A stretch of DNA of 64,000 nt, from positions 745,781 through 809,780 of the forward strand of contig NZ_SNYC01000005.1 in the NCBI RefSeq assembly GCF_004362715.1. The letters run 5' to 3'. Below, piece by piece: positions 20,364-31,251 of the stretch. A program made the position numbers and the translations under genes. Position 1 is the first letter of the stretch. Every line of letters starts with the position of its first letter. The notes under the pieces were generated by a model that was not told where the DNA came from, searched no databases, and was given only the letters and a program-made list of their open reading frames with translations. Origin of the DNA: Pedobacter metabolipauper (GTDB lineage Bacteria > Bacteroidota > Bacteroidia > Sphingobacteriales > Sphingobacteriaceae).

Positions 20364-20831
20364 ATGATCAAACTCAACATTAACCAAAAGGTTCACCAGA
20401 TAGATGCAGACCCGGAAATGCCGCTTCTCTGGGCAATTAGAGACCTGGTAGGGCTTACCGGAACTAAATTTGGATGCGGTGTAGCGCAATGTGGTGCCTG
20501 CGTGGTACACCTAAACGGCGAGGCCGTACGATCTTGCGTAACCAAGCTAAAAAGAGCTCAGGGGCAGCAAATCACTACCATAGAGGGCCTTTCAGAGAAC
20601 AACGACCATCCACTGCAGATTGCCTGGAACGAGGTAAGCGTACCTCAATGTGGTTATTGCCATTCCGGACAGATCATGTCCGCAGCAGTATTGCTTATAG
20701 AAAAACCAAATCCAACTGACGAAGACATAGACAATGCCATGGCAGGTAATATTTGTCGTTGTGGTACATATCCACGAATTAGAAAGGCCATACACATGGC
20801 TGCAGAAATGCAGAAAAAAGGAGGTGTCTGA
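20364..20831 (+). CDS. [2Fe-2S] subunit of molybdenum hydroxylase, set 2
   Basis: A 155-residue protein with the same eight cluster cysteines at the same positions as the set 1 protein: C38, C43, C46 and C58 for the plant-type cluster, and C96, C99, C131 and C133 for the helical cluster. The segments [20 protein letters not shown] and [17 protein letters not shown] are almost shared, which marks the two sets as a duplication. It is the first gene of the plus-strand set. It overlaps the cytochrome gene by one base (TGATG), so the two are translationally coupled. It has no signal peptide, so co-export with the Tat-dependent large subunit is expected. Confidence 0.92.
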   Translation: MIKLNINQKVHQIDADPEMPLLWAIRDLVGLTGTKFGCGVAQCGACVVHLNGEAVRSCVTKLKRAQGQQITTIEGLSENNDHPLQIAWNEVSVPQCGYCHSGQIMSAAVLLIEKPNPTDEDIDNAMAGNICRCGTYPRIRKAIHMAAEMQKKGGV

Positions 20832-21469
20832 TGCAGGAAAAAATTAAAGAGAAACACAATGGGTTAAGAACATTGGTTGTTATAAGTACACTCTCCGTGC
20901 TGGTTATATCTATGGCTTTCGGCATAGGTGGAAATAAAATTTCAAACCCGGAAACACAGGTTATACCTATTGTCAAAAAAGACAGCATAGCATCGGTTAA
21001 GGCTTTCCGACAAGTATATCGTGTATTAATGAGTCCTAGATGCATGAACTGTCACCCATCCGGTGATATTCCATTACAGGGTGATGACAGCCACATCCAT
21101 GAGATGTTCCCTAAACGCGGCCATGAAGGAAAAGGCATCCTGTCCATGAAATGTACCAATTGCCATCAGCCAGAGAATACAAAAGGATTACATGCGCCAC
21201 CAGGAAACGCCAACTGGCATCTGCCACCGGCAGATATGAAAATGGTGTTCGAAGGGAAAACAGCAAGCCAGCTGGCCAAACAGCTTATGGATCCTAAACA
21301 GAATGGCAACAAAAACATGAAACAACTTTTGGAGCATGCAGACGACGGATTGGTAAAATGGGGCTGGGAACCGGGCGAAGGGAGAACCCTTCCACCATTA
21401 ACCCATTCAGAATTCAAGAAACAATGGCAACTCTGGCTCAATACAGGAGCCTATGCACCAAAAGACTAG
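20831..21469 (+). CDS. membrane-anchored diheme cytochrome c subunit, set 2
   Basis: A 212-residue protein with an N-terminal membrane anchor (TLVVISTLSVLVISMAFGIG) and two CxxCH sites (CMNCHPSG and CTNCHQPE). It then has WHLPPADMKMVFEG and a C-terminal LTHSEFKKQWQLWLNTGAYA. It is the paralogue of 19360-20010, but here it sits between the small and large subunit genes. It should take electrons from the [2Fe-2S] subunit. The start overlaps the preceding stop by one base, and 21 bases separate it from the large subunit gene. Confidence 0.9.
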   Translation: MQEKIKEKHNGLRTLVVISTLSVLVISMAFGIGGNKISNPETQVIPIVKKDSIASVKAFRQVYRVLMSPRCMNCHPSGDIPLQGDDSHIHEMFPKRGHEGKGILSMKCTNCHQPENTKGLHAPPGNANWHLPPADMKMVFEGKTASQLAKQLMDPKQNGNKNMKQLLEHADDGLVKWGWEPGEGRTLPPLTHSEFKKQWQLWLNTGAYAPKD

Positions 21470-21490
21470 AGGTAATCTAAAAAAATAACA

Positions 21491-23647
21491 ATGAGTAGCA
21501 ACGAAGTATCACGCCGCAATTTTTTAAGGGTAGCGGGCCTGGCAGGAACAGCACTCTGCCTGGGATTCTATTTCCCTTCCAGCGCAGAAGAAGCAACAAT
21601 TATCAATACAAATGGTGCAGCCGATGCGGACATAGAAATGAATCCATGGATTTACATTCATACCAATGGAAAAGTCACCCTTTTCAACCATCGCGCAGAG
21701 ATGGGTCAGGGCTCCTACCAGTCCGTTCCCCAAATCATCGCAGAGGAACTTGAAGTCGACCTGAAAGATATTATAGTCGCCTCAGCACAAGGCAATAAAA
21801 AATACGGAAACCAGGTAACCGGAGGAAGCTCAACCATCCGCAGCGGGTATAAAAATCTGCTTAAGCTCAGCGCAACGGCAAGGGTAATGCTGATCACTGT
21901 AGCAGCTACAAAATGGGGAGTACCTGCCGGCGATTGCTATGCAGAATCAGGTCATGTGATCCACAAAATCACAAATAAGAAATTTCATTACGGAGAGCTG
22001 GTAGAAGAGGCTGCCAAACTTCCAGCACCAAAGGACGTGGTACTTAAAAAGACATCTGAATATAAACTGATCCGAAAACCGCTCAAAAGATTAGATACCC
22101 CAATGAAGACCAATGGCACGGCAATATTTGGTCTTGACAAAAAACTTCCGGGAATGCTCTATGCAGCCGTAGAACGAAATCCCAGGCTTCGGGGAACAGT
22201 AAAAAGCTTTGACGACAGTGCCGCGCTGAAAGTTCCCGGAGTAAAAAGAGTATTCAAAGTAAAGATGTTAGTGTTCAAGACCTATCGCGAAGGCGTTGCG
22301 GTAGTTGCAACCTCTACATGGGCTGCTCTTCAGGGTAAAAAGGCACTTAAGGTAGAATGGGACGATACCGGATTTGAGCACATCAGTACACCGGTAATTT
22401 ACCAGCGCCAACAGGAATTGCTCAAAAGCAGCGAAGGCCTTTTCCTCAGCAAACAGGGAAATCCGAATGAAACGCTCGGAAAAAGTAAAGATACCTTAGA
22501 TGTAGTGTACCAAACACCATACCAGTCACATAGTCCCATGGAACCTGTAAATTGTGTGGCGCACTATCAAGACGACAAACTGGAAATCTGGGGTCCAATC
22601 CAGGCGCCAGACTGGGTACAGGATTATATCAGTACCGAAATGAAACTGCCACGGGAAAAGGTGATTGTGAACATGACCTTTTTGGGTGGCGGCTTCGGCA
22701 GAAAGGCATTTATGGATTATCCACACGAAGCATCAGTAATCTCAAAGGAAATGGGAACGCCGATCCAGGTTATCTGGACCAGGGAAGATGATGCCACACA
22801 GGGACCTTACCGCCCAGGTATCTCCTATCGTTGCCAGGGTGCTGTAACGAACGGAGAAATCACTGCACTCAAGTTTAGAATGTGTGGACAGAATAACGAT
22901 CATTGGCGTAATGGAGCAAAATCCAATCAGGCCAACCGAAGTACTTCCGAGGGCTTTTTAAAGCCATATTATGAAAGCATTAAGGATGTAAGTTTTGCGG
23001 AGGTTCAGTTTGAAACCCCAATACCAACAATGTGGTGGCGTTCTGTCTATGCTTCCACTAATGGATTTGCATACGAAAGCTTCTTAGATGAACTGGCCGT
23101 CCAAGCGGGAAAAGATCCTTTGGACCTAAGAAGACAGCATCTAAAAGACGAGCGCAGTCAGAAACTGATTGATAAGATGGAAGAAGTATCAGGATGGAAA
23201 AACAGAAAGAAAAATGAAGGTTATGGCGTAGCGATCACCGAATGTTTTGCAAGCACAGTTGGACAGATTGTTAAAGTGTCAAAAGACCAAAATGGGAAGT
23301 TAAAAATCGATCAGGTCTGGGCGGTTATGGACTGCGGTTGGTATGTTAACCCTGATATTATCAAGGCACAGGTGGAAGGCAGCATCGTAATGGCTCTCGG
23401 AGCAGCCACCATCCATGAAATTACTTTTAAGGATGGATTGGTAGAACAAAGAAATTTCTATGATTATAAAATGCCGCGCATTACTGATATCCCACCAATA
23501 GAAGTACATATTATGGAAAATACTGCTGATGCGGGCGGTGTAGGAGAACCCGGACTGCCAGCATTTACTCCTGCCCTTACCAACGCAATTTTTGATCTCA
23601 CAGGAACGCGCATCCGCAAACTTCCTTTTGACCTGAAGAACATATGA
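21491..23647 (+). CDS. Tat-exported molybdopterin-binding subunit, set 2
   Basis: A 718-residue protein. The Tat signal is SRRNFLRVAGLAGTALCLGF. The hydroxylase domains are clear: FNHRAEMGQGSYQSVPQIIAEEL, the Moco loop LGGGFGRKAFMDYPHEASVI, and the C-terminal catalytic Glu in GGVGEPGLPAFTPALTNAI. It is shorter than and clearly diverged from the set 1 subunit, so the two enzymes may act on different substrates. The cytochrome gene lies just upstream. moaA starts 61 bases downstream and a TonB-dependent receptor follows, suggesting one transcript for cofactor supply, uptake and oxidation. Confidence 0.92.
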   Translation: MSSNEVSRRNFLRVAGLAGTALCLGFYFPSSAEEATIINTNGAADADIEMNPWIYIHTNGKVTLFNHRAEMGQGSYQSVPQIIAEELEVDLKDIIVASAQGNKKYGNQVTGGSSTIRSGYKNLLKLSATARVMLITVAATKWGVPAGDCYAESGHVIHKITNKKFHYGELVEEAAKLPAPKDVVLKKTSEYKLIRKPLKRLDTPMKTNGTAIFGLDKKLPGMLYAAVERNPRLRGTVKSFDDSAALKVPGVKRVFKVKMLVFKTYREGVAVVATSTWAALQGKKALKVEWDDTGFEHISTPVIYQRQQELLKSSEGLFLSKQGNPNETLGKSKDTLDVVYQTPYQSHSPMEPVNCVAHYQDDKLEIWGPIQAPDWVQDYISTEMKLPREKVIVNMTFLGGGFGRKAFMDYPHEASVISKEMGTPIQVIWTREDDATQGPYRPGISYRCQGAVTNGEITALKFRMCGQNNDHWRNGAKSNQANRSTSEGFLKPYYESIKDVSFAEVQFETPIPTMWWRSVYASTNGFAYESFLDELAVQAGKDPLDLRRQHLKDERSQKLIDKMEEVSGWKNRKKNEGYGVAITECFASTVGQIVKVSKDQNGKLKIDQVWAVMDCGWYVNPDIIKAQVEGSIVMALGAATIHEITFKDGLVEQRNFYDYKMPRITDIPPIEVHIMENTADAGGVGEPGLPAFTPALTNAIFDLTGTRIRKLPFDLKNI

Positions 23648-23708
23648 CCTCCATTCAAACCAGGGTACATAGACAACTAAACAAACTTTAATAAATAATC
23701 GACCAACA

Positions 23709-24689
23709 ATGATAGCAGATTCTTTCGGACGTGTACATGACTACCTGCGGATATCATTAACTGATAACTGCAATTTCCGGTGTTTTTATTGCATGCCTGA
23801 AGAAGACTACGACTTTACTCCGGCTTCCAGATTAATGCAGCCAGATGAAATTTTACGCCTGGCAAAAATATTTTTGGAACACGGAGTTAAAAAAATCCGG
23901 TTGACAGGCGGCGAGCCGTTGGTACGTAAAGATGCTGCAGAAATAATCTCCAGACTGGGAGAATTGCCGGTAGAGCTGGTCATTACCACCAATGGAACCA
24001 GAATTGCTGAGCTGCTGCCTGCACTGATAACAGCAGGTATAAAGAGTATCAATATCAGCCTGGATACGCTCCAACCAGAGAAGTTCATGCTCATCACCAG
24101 AAGAGACGTTTTCCATCAGGTGCGAAGCAATATTGAACTGTTACTGCAGCACAAAATTACCGTGAAGATTAACATGGTCGTAATGAAGGGCCTGAACGAT
24201 AACGAAATCAACGACTTTATTGAATGGACACGGCACAACCCCATCCAAATACGTTTTATTGAGTTTATGCCATTTAGCGGAAATAAATGGACAAGTAATA
24301 AGATGTTTTCGCTTGATGAAATTTTGGCTACCGTCGGCAAAGACTACACTATTCTGCCAGTAAAGGCCGAGCCGCATGATACTGCAAAAGGCTTTATGAT
24401 ACCAGGTCATCAGGGATCATTCGCCATTATCAGTACAATGACAGCTCCATTTTGCAGCACCTGTAATCGAATGCGTTTAACTGCAGATGGAAAACTAAAA
24501 AATTGTTTGTTCAGCGATGGGGAGACTGATCTGCTTACCGCTCTTCGAAACGGCGAAGACGTACTTCCACTGATCAAAGCCAGCATCTGGAGCAAAAAGA
24601 AAGAACTTGGCGGCCAACTCGGCAAACATTTCCAGCAACTGGATGCCGGCAGCATCAATAACCGCAGCATGATCACTATTGGAGGGTAA
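23709..24689 (+). CDS. moaA: GTP 3',8-cyclase, molybdenum cofactor biosynthesis
   Basis: A 326-residue radical-SAM protein. The SAM cluster is C21, C25 and C28 (TDNCNFRCFYCMPEE) and the SAM-binding motif is LTGGEPLVRKD. The second, C-terminal [4Fe-4S] site is in APFCSTCNRMRLTADGKLKN-CLF. The chain ends in the double Gly (TIGG) needed for activity in the family. It performs the first step of molybdopterin synthesis, making the cyclic GTP intermediate for MoaC. No other Moco gene is in the window, so this may be a second copy dedicated to the neighbouring enzyme. It lies between the large subunit gene and the TonB receptor gene. Confidence 0.95.
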   Translation: MIADSFGRVHDYLRISLTDNCNFRCFYCMPEEDYDFTPASRLMQPDEILRLAKIFLEHGVKKIRLTGGEPLVRKDAAEIISRLGELPVELVITTNGTRIAELLPALITAGIKSINISLDTLQPEKFMLITRRDVFHQVRSNIELLLQHKITVKINMVVMKGLNDNEINDFIEWTRHNPIQIRFIEFMPFSGNKWTSNKMFSLDEILATVGKDYTILPVKAEPHDTAKGFMIPGHQGSFAIISTMTAPFCSTCNRMRLTADGKLKNCLFSDGETDLLTALRNGEDVLPLIKASIWSKKKELGGQLGKHFQQLDAGSINNRSMITIGG

Positions 24690-24700
24690 GAGAAACATTA

Positions 24701-27286
24701 ATGCGAAAACCGTTGCAAGTCGCCCCTTTTATCGTTGTCCTGCTCTTATCCTATAACGGACTTTTTGCCCAATCCAAAATAAAGACAGATACGGTTCGAA
24801 ATGTCGACATACTAGAAAATCAAGTTCTCCATGAGGTAGTTGTCTCTGCATCCCGGAGATCAGAAAGCATCCTGAAAGCTCCTGTTACGATCGAAACCTT
24901 CAACAGCAGGGACATCAGGCTTTCCGCTGCACCCAGCTTTTTCGATGCATTGGAAAATGTGAAGGGTGTTCAGATGCTTACCCCGAGCATGGGTTTCAAA
25001 ATCATCAATACCCGCGGCTTTGCAAACACAACGAATGTCAGATTTACTCAGCTGGTAGATGGAATAGATAACCAGGCACCACATATTGGTGCGCCGATAG
25101 GAAATGCAATGGGACCAAACGACCTGGATATTGAAAAAGTTGAAATCATCCCCGGAACAGCTTCAGCTCTTTACGGTTTAAATGCGATTAACGGTCTGGC
25201 TAACTTCATCACAAAAAATCCATTTACAACCACAGGCATTACCATACAGCAAAAAACAGGGATCACTCATGTCAATGACCCTCAGTCGCCGGCAAAATTA
25301 TTCTCCGAAACCAGTTTGCGAATCGCAGAGAAAATTTCATCGCGCCTGGCCTATAAGGTAAATTTCACCTACACGAAAGGTTACGATTGGATTGCAAATG
25401 ACCGGACGGACCTGAATGCCACCGCAAACAGTGGTGTGGGGATTGGCGGAGGGATTAATAATCCCGCCAATGATCCGGTAAACGGTTATGGAAATGAATC
25501 ATCTAACCGTCGAAGAATTACACTTGGAGGCAGACAATATCAGGTTTCACGAACTGGATATGATGAAAAAGACATGACCGATTATGATATTAAAAACGTT
25601 AAAGCGGATATTGGATTACATTATAAACTGTCAGATAAAACACTGCTAAGTTATACCTATCGGATAGCAGGCATTAATAATGTTTATCAGCGTGCCAATC
25701 GATTTGCTTTAAAAGATTACATGCTGCAACAACATGCAGTTGAATTAAAAAGTGAAATCTTTCAGGCCAGGGGATTTGTGACCACCGAGAATACAGGAAA
25801 ATCATACAATCTTCGCTCTGCTGCCGAAAATCAAGACCGTAAATTTAAAAATGACAACCAATGGTATGCAGATTACACGTCCGCTTTTAACAATGCTATC
25901 GGACAATCAGGAACTACTGCTGCACAGGCCCTGGCAAGGGCTCGGATTGCGGCAGACCAGGGCAGGCTACAGCCAGGCACTCCGGCTTTCCAAAACTCCT
26001 TAAATGAACTTGCAGGTATCAACAATTGGGACCAGGGTGCAGCATTGAGAGTTAAAGATAATCTTGCCCATGCTGAGGCCCAGGCCGATATTTCAAAGGC
26101 TATTGGAAATCAGTTCCGGGAAAAAACAGGTCTTGATTTACTGGCAGGCTTAGACTACGTGGTGTACTTCATTCATCCCGACGGCAACTATTTTATCAAT
26201 CCGGCAGAGGGAAAAACATTTGATACTTTCACCTACGGCAAAACCGGTGCTTTTGTGCAGGCAAGAAAAAACGTATTAAAAAACCGGGTGTCTGTAACCG
26301 CAACTTTAAGGGTGGATAAAAACGACTATTTTGAAGCTAAACTGAACCCACGTTTCACTGCTGTTATTACACCATATAAAAATCAAAGTATCCGGATCTC
26401 CTATCAGAGCGGTTCACGCTTCCCAAGTATCTTCGAAGCATTCTCTAATGTGAATAGCGGCGGTGTAAGGCGTGTAGGAGGATTAAAAGTAATGTCGGAC
26501 GGCGTATTCGAAAATGCTTACCTGCGTAGTTCAGTTGATCAGTTTCAGGCGGCTGTAACCAACGACTTTAACAATGGTATATCCACCGCCGATGCGATCC
26601 GGAGACAAAAGCAACTGCTGATAAAAAATTATTATACCTACCTGAAACCGGAACACATTACTTCCATGGAGATAGGATACAAAGGATTATTTTTAGACAG
26701 GACACTGAAAATAGACGCCGATTTTTATTATAATAAGTATAACAACTTTATTGCACAGGTAGAAATGAACGTACCCAACACAATCTTACCTGATTCTATC
26801 CCAACCGCACTTAACGACAGAAACAGGCAAAGCCGATACCGTTTATATACCAATTCCCGAAGTGTAGTTTATAATTTAGGTGGAAGCCTTGGTATGAATT
26901 ATTTATTTTTAGAACGCTATACGATCGGCGGCAATCTTGCCTATGCAAAATTAAGCAGGACAGAAAATAATGATGGGTTTGAAGATGGCTTTAATACACC
27001 AGAGTGGATCAGCAATGTATCCTTAGCGGGAGAACACGTTATCAAAAGTCTCAGCTTTTTGGTGATGTACAAATATCAGAACAGTTATTACTGGCAATCA
27101 TTTCTGGTAAACGGACAGGTAAAATCTTACGGTAATATTGATGCTCAGTTGAGTTATGATTTGATGAAAACCAAATTAAGGATAAAACTTGGCGCCACCA
27201 ATCTATTGAATAATTATTATTATTCTTACTTAGGCGGACCATCTGTAGGTGGCATGTATTACACAACATTAACTTACCAATTATAG
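24701..27286 (+). CDS. TonB-dependent outer membrane receptor
   Basis: An 861-residue protein with a signal peptide (APFIVVLLLSYNGLFAQ). A TonB-box-like start (HEVVVSASRRSESILKAPV) leads into a plug domain (FFDALENVKGVQMLTPSMGF, FTQLVDGIDNQAP, EIIPGTASALYGLNAINGL). A long beta-barrel follows and ends in an aromatic-rich strand (GGMYYTTLTYQL). There is no SusC-type carboxypeptidase-like N-terminal domain, so it belongs to the general receptor class for siderophores, metals or small organic ligands. It starts 12 bases after moaA. The neighbours suggest it imports the substrate of the set 2 hydroxylase or a metal complex, which is inference. Confidence 0.92.
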   Translation: MRKPLQVAPFIVVLLLSYNGLFAQSKIKTDTVRNVDILENQVLHEVVVSASRRSESILKAPVTIETFNSRDIRLSAAPSFFDALENVKGVQMLTPSMGFKIINTRGFANTTNVRFTQLVDGIDNQAPHIGAPIGNAMGPNDLDIEKVEIIPGTASALYGLNAINGLANFITKNPFTTTGITIQQKTGITHVNDPQSPAKLFSETSLRIAEKISSRLAYKVNFTYTKGYDWIANDRTDLNATANSGVGIGGGINNPANDPVNGYGNESSNRRRITLGGRQYQVSRTGYDEKDMTDYDIKNVKADIGLHYKLSDKTLLSYTYRIAGINNVYQRANRFALKDYMLQQHAVELKSEIFQARGFVTTENTGKSYNLRSAAENQDRKFKNDNQWYADYTSAFNNAIGQSGTTAAQALARARIAADQGRLQPGTPAFQNSLNELAGINNWDQGAALRVKDNLAHAEAQADISKAIGNQFREKTGLDLLAGLDYVVYFIHPDGNYFINPAEGKTFDTFTYGKTGAFVQARKNVLKNRVSVTATLRVDKNDYFEAKLNPRFTAVITPYKNQSIRISYQSGSRFPSIFEAFSNVNSGGVRRVGGLKVMSDGVFENAYLRSSVDQFQAAVTNDFNNGISTADAIRRQKQLLIKNYYTYLKPEHITSMEIGYKGLFLDRTLKIDADFYYNKYNNFIAQVEMNVPNTILPDSIPTALNDRNRQSRYRLYTNSRSVVYNLGGSLGMNYLFLERYTIGGNLAYAKLSRTENNDGFEDGFNTPEWISNVSLAGEHVIKSLSFLVMYKYQNSYYWQSFLVNGQVKSYGNIDAQLSYDLMKTKLRIKLGATNLLNNYYYSYLGGPSVGGMYYTTLTYQL

Positions 27287-27561
27287 ATCCAGGTAATAAA
27301 CACGATTGTCGCATGATTTCTCCTCATAAAGGACACACTTGCCTTTGAAACTTAGCGTCCATTGATGGGTCTTAGTTTGGTTTTGCATCTGCTGACGGAT
27401 CAATATTGATGGATTACATCTACACTTAGCCTAAAAAAATAATCAGAGCGACTGGGGAACTTTTAAACATCTTTTTGACTCCAAACAGGACTTTGAAATT
27501 CCCCCCCTAACCGGACTAAAGTACAAACGGTTTCTGTAACTCGCACCATCTCCTTGGGTGA

Positions 27562-27830
27562 ACTAAAGCCGGATCGGCCATCATGCGATTGATCTCGGAC
27601 TGTACGACATCCTGCACATCTGATGTACGTTTTATCTATGAAAAAGCTGATACTTTAGAAAAAAGAGAACTCATAGACCTGGTGTTCGACTCGAACTTAT
27701 ACTATGAAAATGGGTATTTATCGAACACCTGGTATGATGGAAGTTCTATCACACAATCATCTGAAAGTGAATTCTTTAGTTTTGTTTATTTTAAACAAAA
27801 AAAGGGAGAATTTTTCAATTCCCCCTCTAA
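27562..27830 (+). pseudogene. 3' remnant of a second serine recombinase, frameshifted, abutting tRNA-Arg
   Basis: Frame 1 (27562 to about 27713) reads VRFIYEKADTLEKRELIDL then VFDSNLYYENG. Frame 2 then continues with GIYRTPGMMEVLSHNHLKVN and ends in ENFSIPPLSA. Together these look like the C terminus of Bacteroidota serine recombinases; one extra base near 27714 breaks the frame. The catalytic part is absent, and upstream sequence (27287-27561, no gene seen) carries only scattered stops. A short open piece at 27450-27536 ends in DFEIPPLTG, which resembles the real C-terminal end here. The gene end runs into the 3' end of a tRNA gene on the other strand. Confidence 0.7.
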
Positions 27831-27831
27831 G

Positions 27832-27905
27832 TGCACTTGTAGGGATTCGAACCCCAAACCTTCTCATCCGTAGTGAGATGCTCTATCCAATTGAGCTACA
27901 AATGC
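27832..27905 (-). tRNA. tRNA-Arg (anticodon ACG)
   Basis: A 74-nt cloverleaf is readable on the minus strand. The acceptor arms GCATTTG and CAAGTGC pair with one G-U. The D arm is GCTC/GAGC, and the anticodon stem TCTCA/TGAGA surrounds the loop CTACGGA, which gives anticodon ACG. The T arm has the TTCGAAT loop, and the discriminator is A. No CCA is encoded. A -7 and -33 promoter pair lies upstream at 27930-27960. The 3' end directly abuts a decayed serine recombinase end, which suggests that this tRNA has served as an integration target. Confidence 0.95.
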
Positions 27906-27929
27906 GTTTCCCGTTTCGTTAACGGACTG

Positions 27930-27960
27930 CAAAAGTAACGCTTGTAATTGAATTTCGCAA
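27930..27960 (-). promoter_or_regulatory. Bacteroidota-type promoter of tRNA-Arg
   Basis: On the minus strand TTG (27958-27960) is followed after 20 bases by TACTTTTG (27930-27937). This matches the known TTG-N17-23-TAnnTTTG promoter consensus of Bacteroidota. The expected start site is a few bases downstream, about 18-20 bases before the tRNA. Confidence 0.7.
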
Positions 27961-28005
27961 TAATTTTATAAAATTAATCTAACCCGCTACGCAAACAACA
28001 ATCCC

Positions 28006-28470
28006 CTATGCTTCTATAACTTTCTTAATCGCATCAAAATCAGGCATATTACCAGCATCTTCTAAAACCTCTGCATGGATGATTTTTCCTTCCTCATCAA
28101 TTACAAAAGCTGCGCGCTTGGACACACCTTTTAAATTAAACACGAAATCTTCATAAAAAGCACCGAATGCTTTAGAAACTTCTTTGTTAAAATCAGACAA
28201 TAAAGGGAACTGGTAAGACTGGTCTTCTTTAAATTTAGCCAGCGTAAAGGGAGAATCAACAGAAATACCAACCACATCAGCATTCATACCTTCATAATAA
28301 CCAAAGCTATCTCTCATGGTACACAACTGGGCAGTACAAACACCGGTAAAAGCCATTGGGAAGAATTGTATTACCAATTTCTTTCCTGCATAATCAGACA
28401 AGGAAACTTCTTTCAGCTCAGAGCTGAATAATTTAAAATCAGGGGCTTTATCGCCAACTTGTAATGCCAT
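28006..28470 (-). CDS. peroxiredoxin (AhpC/TSA family, Bcp/AhpE-like)
   Basis: About 154 residues from the ATG at 28470 (MALQVGDKAPDFKLF). The longer frame to 28509 is rejected because a perfect -7 box (TATATTTG on the minus strand, 28489-28496) lies inside it. The peroxidatic Cys is in FFPMAFTGVCTAQLCTM (about C45) with a second Cys five residues later, as in some atypical two-Cys enzymes. It should reduce hydrogen peroxide or organic peroxides with a thioredoxin-type donor. It is a single-gene unit, separated from the next gene on the same strand by 90 bases. Confidence 0.92.
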   Translation of the reverse strand: MALQVGDKAPDFKLFSSELKEVSLSDYAGKKLVIQFFPMAFTGVCTAQLCTMRDSFGYYEGMNADVVGISVDSPFTLAKFKEDQSYQFPLLSDFNKEVSKAFGAFYEDFVFNLKGVSKRAAFVIDEEGKIIHAEVLEDAGNMPDFDAIKKVIEA

Positions 28471-28559
28471 AATATATATTTTTATACCCAAATATACAGA
28501 TGTACCCAATATCTGCCAGAGCAGATGATAAAGATGATTTTACACAGATAATAGATTGA

Positions 28560-29483
28560 TTACTCTGAACCGCGTTTTCGAGCTTCCATTTGCTGATCAA
28601 GGATAGCCAGTCCTTCCTCAAAACTATGCGGTGCATAACCCAGGTCATTAATGGTCTTATCTAAAATAAAACCCGTACGTACAGGCCTTCTGGCAGCCTG
28701 GTTCAGACTGGCAGAACTGATCTCCCGGATATAGCTTTTATCCAGGTGCCAGAAATCGGCAACTTTAGCCACCAGCTCCGAAATGCTCATCATATCCTTT
28801 CCCGATGCATTGTACACACCATACGCATCTTTCTTCACAGCCAGCAGACAGCAATCCGCCAAATCCTCAGCAAGGGTCGGCATCCGCCACTGGTCATTCA
28901 CTACATGAATCGGCTCTTTCTTTTCCAATGCCCCTTTTGCCCACAGCACAATATTACTCCGGCTCAGGTCGCCCATAATACCATAAACGATAATGGTCCG
29001 GAGAATGGCCCATTTGCACTTAGAATTTTTAACAACCTCTTCAGCCGCCAGCTTCGTCCTTCCATAATAACTTAACGGATTGGGGGCCGCCAGCTCATCA
29101 TACGGCCCATCGGCACCATCAAAAATGAAATCGGTAGATAAATGCACCAGTTGTATATTATAGGTTTCAGCAAGCAGGGTTAAAGTCTTAACCGAATCTA
29201 CGTTCAAACGGTAGGCAAGCTCCTGCTGATCTTCGCAGGTATCCACATTGGTCATCGCCGCGGTATGAATGATCGCATCAGGTTTATACTTTTCCACAAC
29301 CTGTTTCACCTGCTCCGCATCCAGAATGTCCATTTCAGCATAAACATATCCAGCTGTAACCGGATATCGGTTTGCCCCTTTAGAAGTTGCCACTAAATTA
29401 AATTGCTTTGTGATCAATAGCTGCTGGGTTAGTTTCTGCCCCAATAGCCCGTTACTGCCTGTTACTAATACCGTTTTCATCAA
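28560..29483 (-). CDS. RmlD-like dTDP-4-dehydrorhamnose reductase family, SDR protein
   Basis: A 307-residue extended short-chain dehydrogenase. The Rossmann motif is TVLVTGSNGLLGQKL; there is a Thr-rich IHTAAMTNVDTCE strand, and the active site is YYGRTKLAAEEVV (YxxxK). A C-terminal segment near RRPVRTGFILDKTINDLGY matches RmlD/RfbD. Family members reduce dTDP-4-keto-6-deoxy sugars, but no other rml gene is nearby, so the substrate may differ. It is therefore left without a gene symbol. The second Met may be the true start. Confidence 0.85.
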   Translation of the reverse strand: MMKTVLVTGSNGLLGQKLTQQLLITKQFNLVATSKGANRYPVTAGYVYAEMDILDAEQVKQVVEKYKPDAIIHTAAMTNVDTCEDQQELAYRLNVDSVKTLTLLAETYNIQLVHLSTDFIFDGADGPYDELAAPNPLSYYGRTKLAAEEVVKNSKCKWAILRTIIVYGIMGDLSRSNIVLWAKGALEKKEPIHVVNDQWRMPTLAEDLADCCLLAVKKDAYGVYNASGKDMMSISELVAKVADFWHLDKSYIREISSASLNQAARRPVRTGFILDKTINDLGYAPHSFEEGLAILDQQMEARKRGSE

Positions 29484-29642
29484 ATAGATCTGTTTTTTAA
29501 AACAAGGCCTTAAAAGGTAATTAACCTAAGGATAACCCCCTGAAATAGCCCTGCAAATACCCCAATAACAACGGCTAAAATATCGATTATAAAACTGTTG
29601 AAAAACTTTTTATTTATATATGTATTTCTTGACGAAAAATTT

Positions 29643-29650
29643 TAACTTTG
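29643..29650 (+). promoter_or_regulatory. -7 box TAACTTTG upstream of atpD
   Basis: A perfect TAnnTTTG element lies 70 bases before the atpD start. A TTG at 29629-29631 precedes it, but 11 bases is shorter than the usual 17-23, so the -33 element is uncertain. The rest of the 237-bp gap holds no gene. Confidence 0.5.
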
Positions 29651-29702
29651 CAAACCGAATTGTGGGCTTACAAAAGGGCCTTTAACAAATTGATATTTAT
29701 AA

Positions 29703-31226
<1,524 letters not shown>

Positions 31227-31251
31227 TTTTTAAAGCGGATATACAATATAT

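Noticed and set aside
28471..28509. Longer N terminus of the peroxiredoxin
   Set aside because: A perfect -7 promoter box lies inside the extension, and the family starts with MALQVGDKAPDF-like residues.
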